Positions 62,701-64,000 of a stretch of DNA of 64,000 nucleotides are shown here, in pieces. Positions within the stretch are counted from its first letter, which is position 1, and each line of letters starts with the position of its first letter. The DNA is taken from NCBI GenBank assembly GCA_963971425.1, contig OZ020518.1, positions 28,836,770 to 28,900,769 of the forward strand, given 5' to 3'. Position numbers and translations under genes: made by a program. Source of the stretch: Bryoerythrophyllum caledonicum. Lineage: Eukaryota > Streptophyta > Bryopsida > Pottiales > Pottiaceae. The notes beneath the pieces are model-generated. The model did no database searches and was not told the DNA's origin. It saw nothing but the letters and a program-made list of their open reading frames with translations.

Positions 62701-64000
62701 AGGAGCTCTGCACGACAATTGAAAAGTCTTGGGTTTAATCATTTCTCTTATTTAGTTTTATTTTAAACATTTGTTTTGTCTTTCTGTTTGGGGTTGACTG
62801 GACGGTTGTGGAGGACCTTGGCATGTGTAGCTGATTGGTTGGGTGTTGTTGTGGGCTTTGTGGGTGATTTTTTTTGTTTTTCATTTTTTAAGCTAACATT
62901 GTTTGATTTTTTGTGTACTATTAGGGCGATTTTTTTGTTTTGGTACTAAGGTAAGCCCCCTTAAAACCGACAAGTTAAGGAATGTGCATATATGGAGAGA
63001 TTAGTTATTCTATTATTTTTCAGTCATAGCCAATAGAATTACAATTCCAACCCAAGTGATTTCATATTTTTTCGATGAAAACTGAATTAGTTATGAATTT
63101 ACAAATTGTGCAGCCATGTTTAGTGGGTGGCTAGCAGTAGGTACCCCCCATAACCAACGACCAAAAGTAAGGGTCTTGACTAATAGCAAACCTCCATTTG
63201 GTGGTAATGGGATGGAAGAGGGTTGGATATACCCCAATTTTATAGGCATTGGCTATTGGTTTTTGTTGCTTATGGGGGGGCTTACCTTACTGGCATTTTG
63301 ATTGTACTATCCCAAAGAACGCTTGATTTATGCGCTTGTGAAGACTCACATACCCTTTTTAAAACCCCTAAAGGACGAAATGTCCTAGAATGGGCTTTTT
63401 GAAGGTTCCTATTGTGTCAATTTCAAACATTTCTCTTGGAAACATGGGCATTACTAAAACCTTTGTGGGAGCATCAATTCCCTACATTTCATGGAAAAGT
63501 TGCAGGGTTTTGAATTTCAATTGGGAGAACAGGCAAGGAATAGAGGGTACTACAGAATTGAATAGTACTTTTGTAGAGGTGAATAGTGCACTATATTGAG
63601 GCGGGTAGCAATGAAGGAAAGTTCTTGGCAACTCTCATTGGTTTTACTTTGAAATGCATACTAGTTTTTTTTTTTTTCAAATTTTGTTTTTTTTCAAATA
63701 GAAGAAGACGCCATAATTTTATCTACCCTTTACATTTTAGATCCAACAATCTTTTTGAATTTCAAAATAAATTACTTTCCTTTGTAAATGGCTACTTTAT
63801 AAATCCCTGGTCATTGCAAGTCAAACACCTCCATTACTTATGATTTTAACGTGCAATGACCTAACACATGGTAAAACATGGATCTATAAAATTCATGCTA
63901 TGAGTAGTGGAAAGATATGCTACTACCTTAGAGCCAAAGGACGGTGACCCTATCTGGGCATGGAAGAAAAAAACCAAAGTGCACTCTTCAAATGCATGTA
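62701..64000. other. AT-rich end region with a partial TTAA-type MITE
   Basis: No gene is recognised. CCCCTAAAGGACGAAATG at 63366-63383 resembles the left end of the MITE at 43008, and the right end would lie beyond the window. A short inverted pair, AAGGTAAGCCCCC (62949-62961) and GGGGGGCTTACCTT (63276-63289), brackets about 330 bp and looks like another small inverted-repeat element. Confidence 0.45.

Overview
The window looks like nuclear DNA of a land plant, most likely a non-seed plant (bryophyte, lycophyte or fern). The evidence is a 23-exon kinesin with a calponin-homology domain (KCH type, kinesin-14), an 8-exon TIFY-CCT-GATA factor of the ZML type, compact GT-AG introns of roughly 100-900 bp, and abundant plant-type transposons. 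The species cannot be named from the sequence alone. No rRNA gene, convincing tRNA gene or CRISPR array was seen.

Layout. 1 to about 7.3 kb: a well-preserved Ty3/gypsy LTR retrotransposon on the minus strand that runs off the left edge. Its Gag-protease and RT-RNaseH-integrase frames overlap at a slippery heptamer followed by a strong hairpin. 7.3-14.4 kb: mostly non-coding, with a MITE, small inverted repeats and a decayed non-LTR element carrying a restriction-like-endonuclease tail. 14.4-28.3 kb: a decayed two-gene cassette. A minus-strand gene encodes a ParB/sulfiredoxin-like domain joined to a beta-class DNA methyltransferase, and a divergent plus-strand gene encodes a SWIM zinc-finger protein. 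A near-palindrome built on GTTGTTGGATCCAACAAC is scattered at least 13 times through the cassette's introns and spacers. Three CACTA-type elements have jumped into its exons. 28.4-29.4 kb: a broken ORF resembling a PCIF1-type methyltransferase. 32.77-42.25 kb: the KCH kinesin, apparently intact, with one AT-AC (U12-type) intron. 43-48.6 kb: a TTAA-flanked MITE, a 12-oxophytodienoate-reductase pseudogene and a pogo-like transposase scrap. 48.9-57.1 kb: degenerate chromovirus and LINE-like remains. 58.17-60.87 kb: the ZML gene on the minus strand with a GC-rich upstream region. 62.7-64 kb: repeat-like DNA.

The two host genes, KCH and ZML, are the only clearly functional single-copy loci. Everything else is mobile-element biology at different stages of decay. 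The strongest candidate for an undescribed system is the ParB-like/methyltransferase plus SWIM cassette with its own family of dispersed palindromes. Its reading frames are broken here, many of the stops being TAG where CAG is expected, so this copy is dead. The coupling of domains and palindromes suggests a transposon-like or epigenetically self-marking unit whose intact relatives should be sought.
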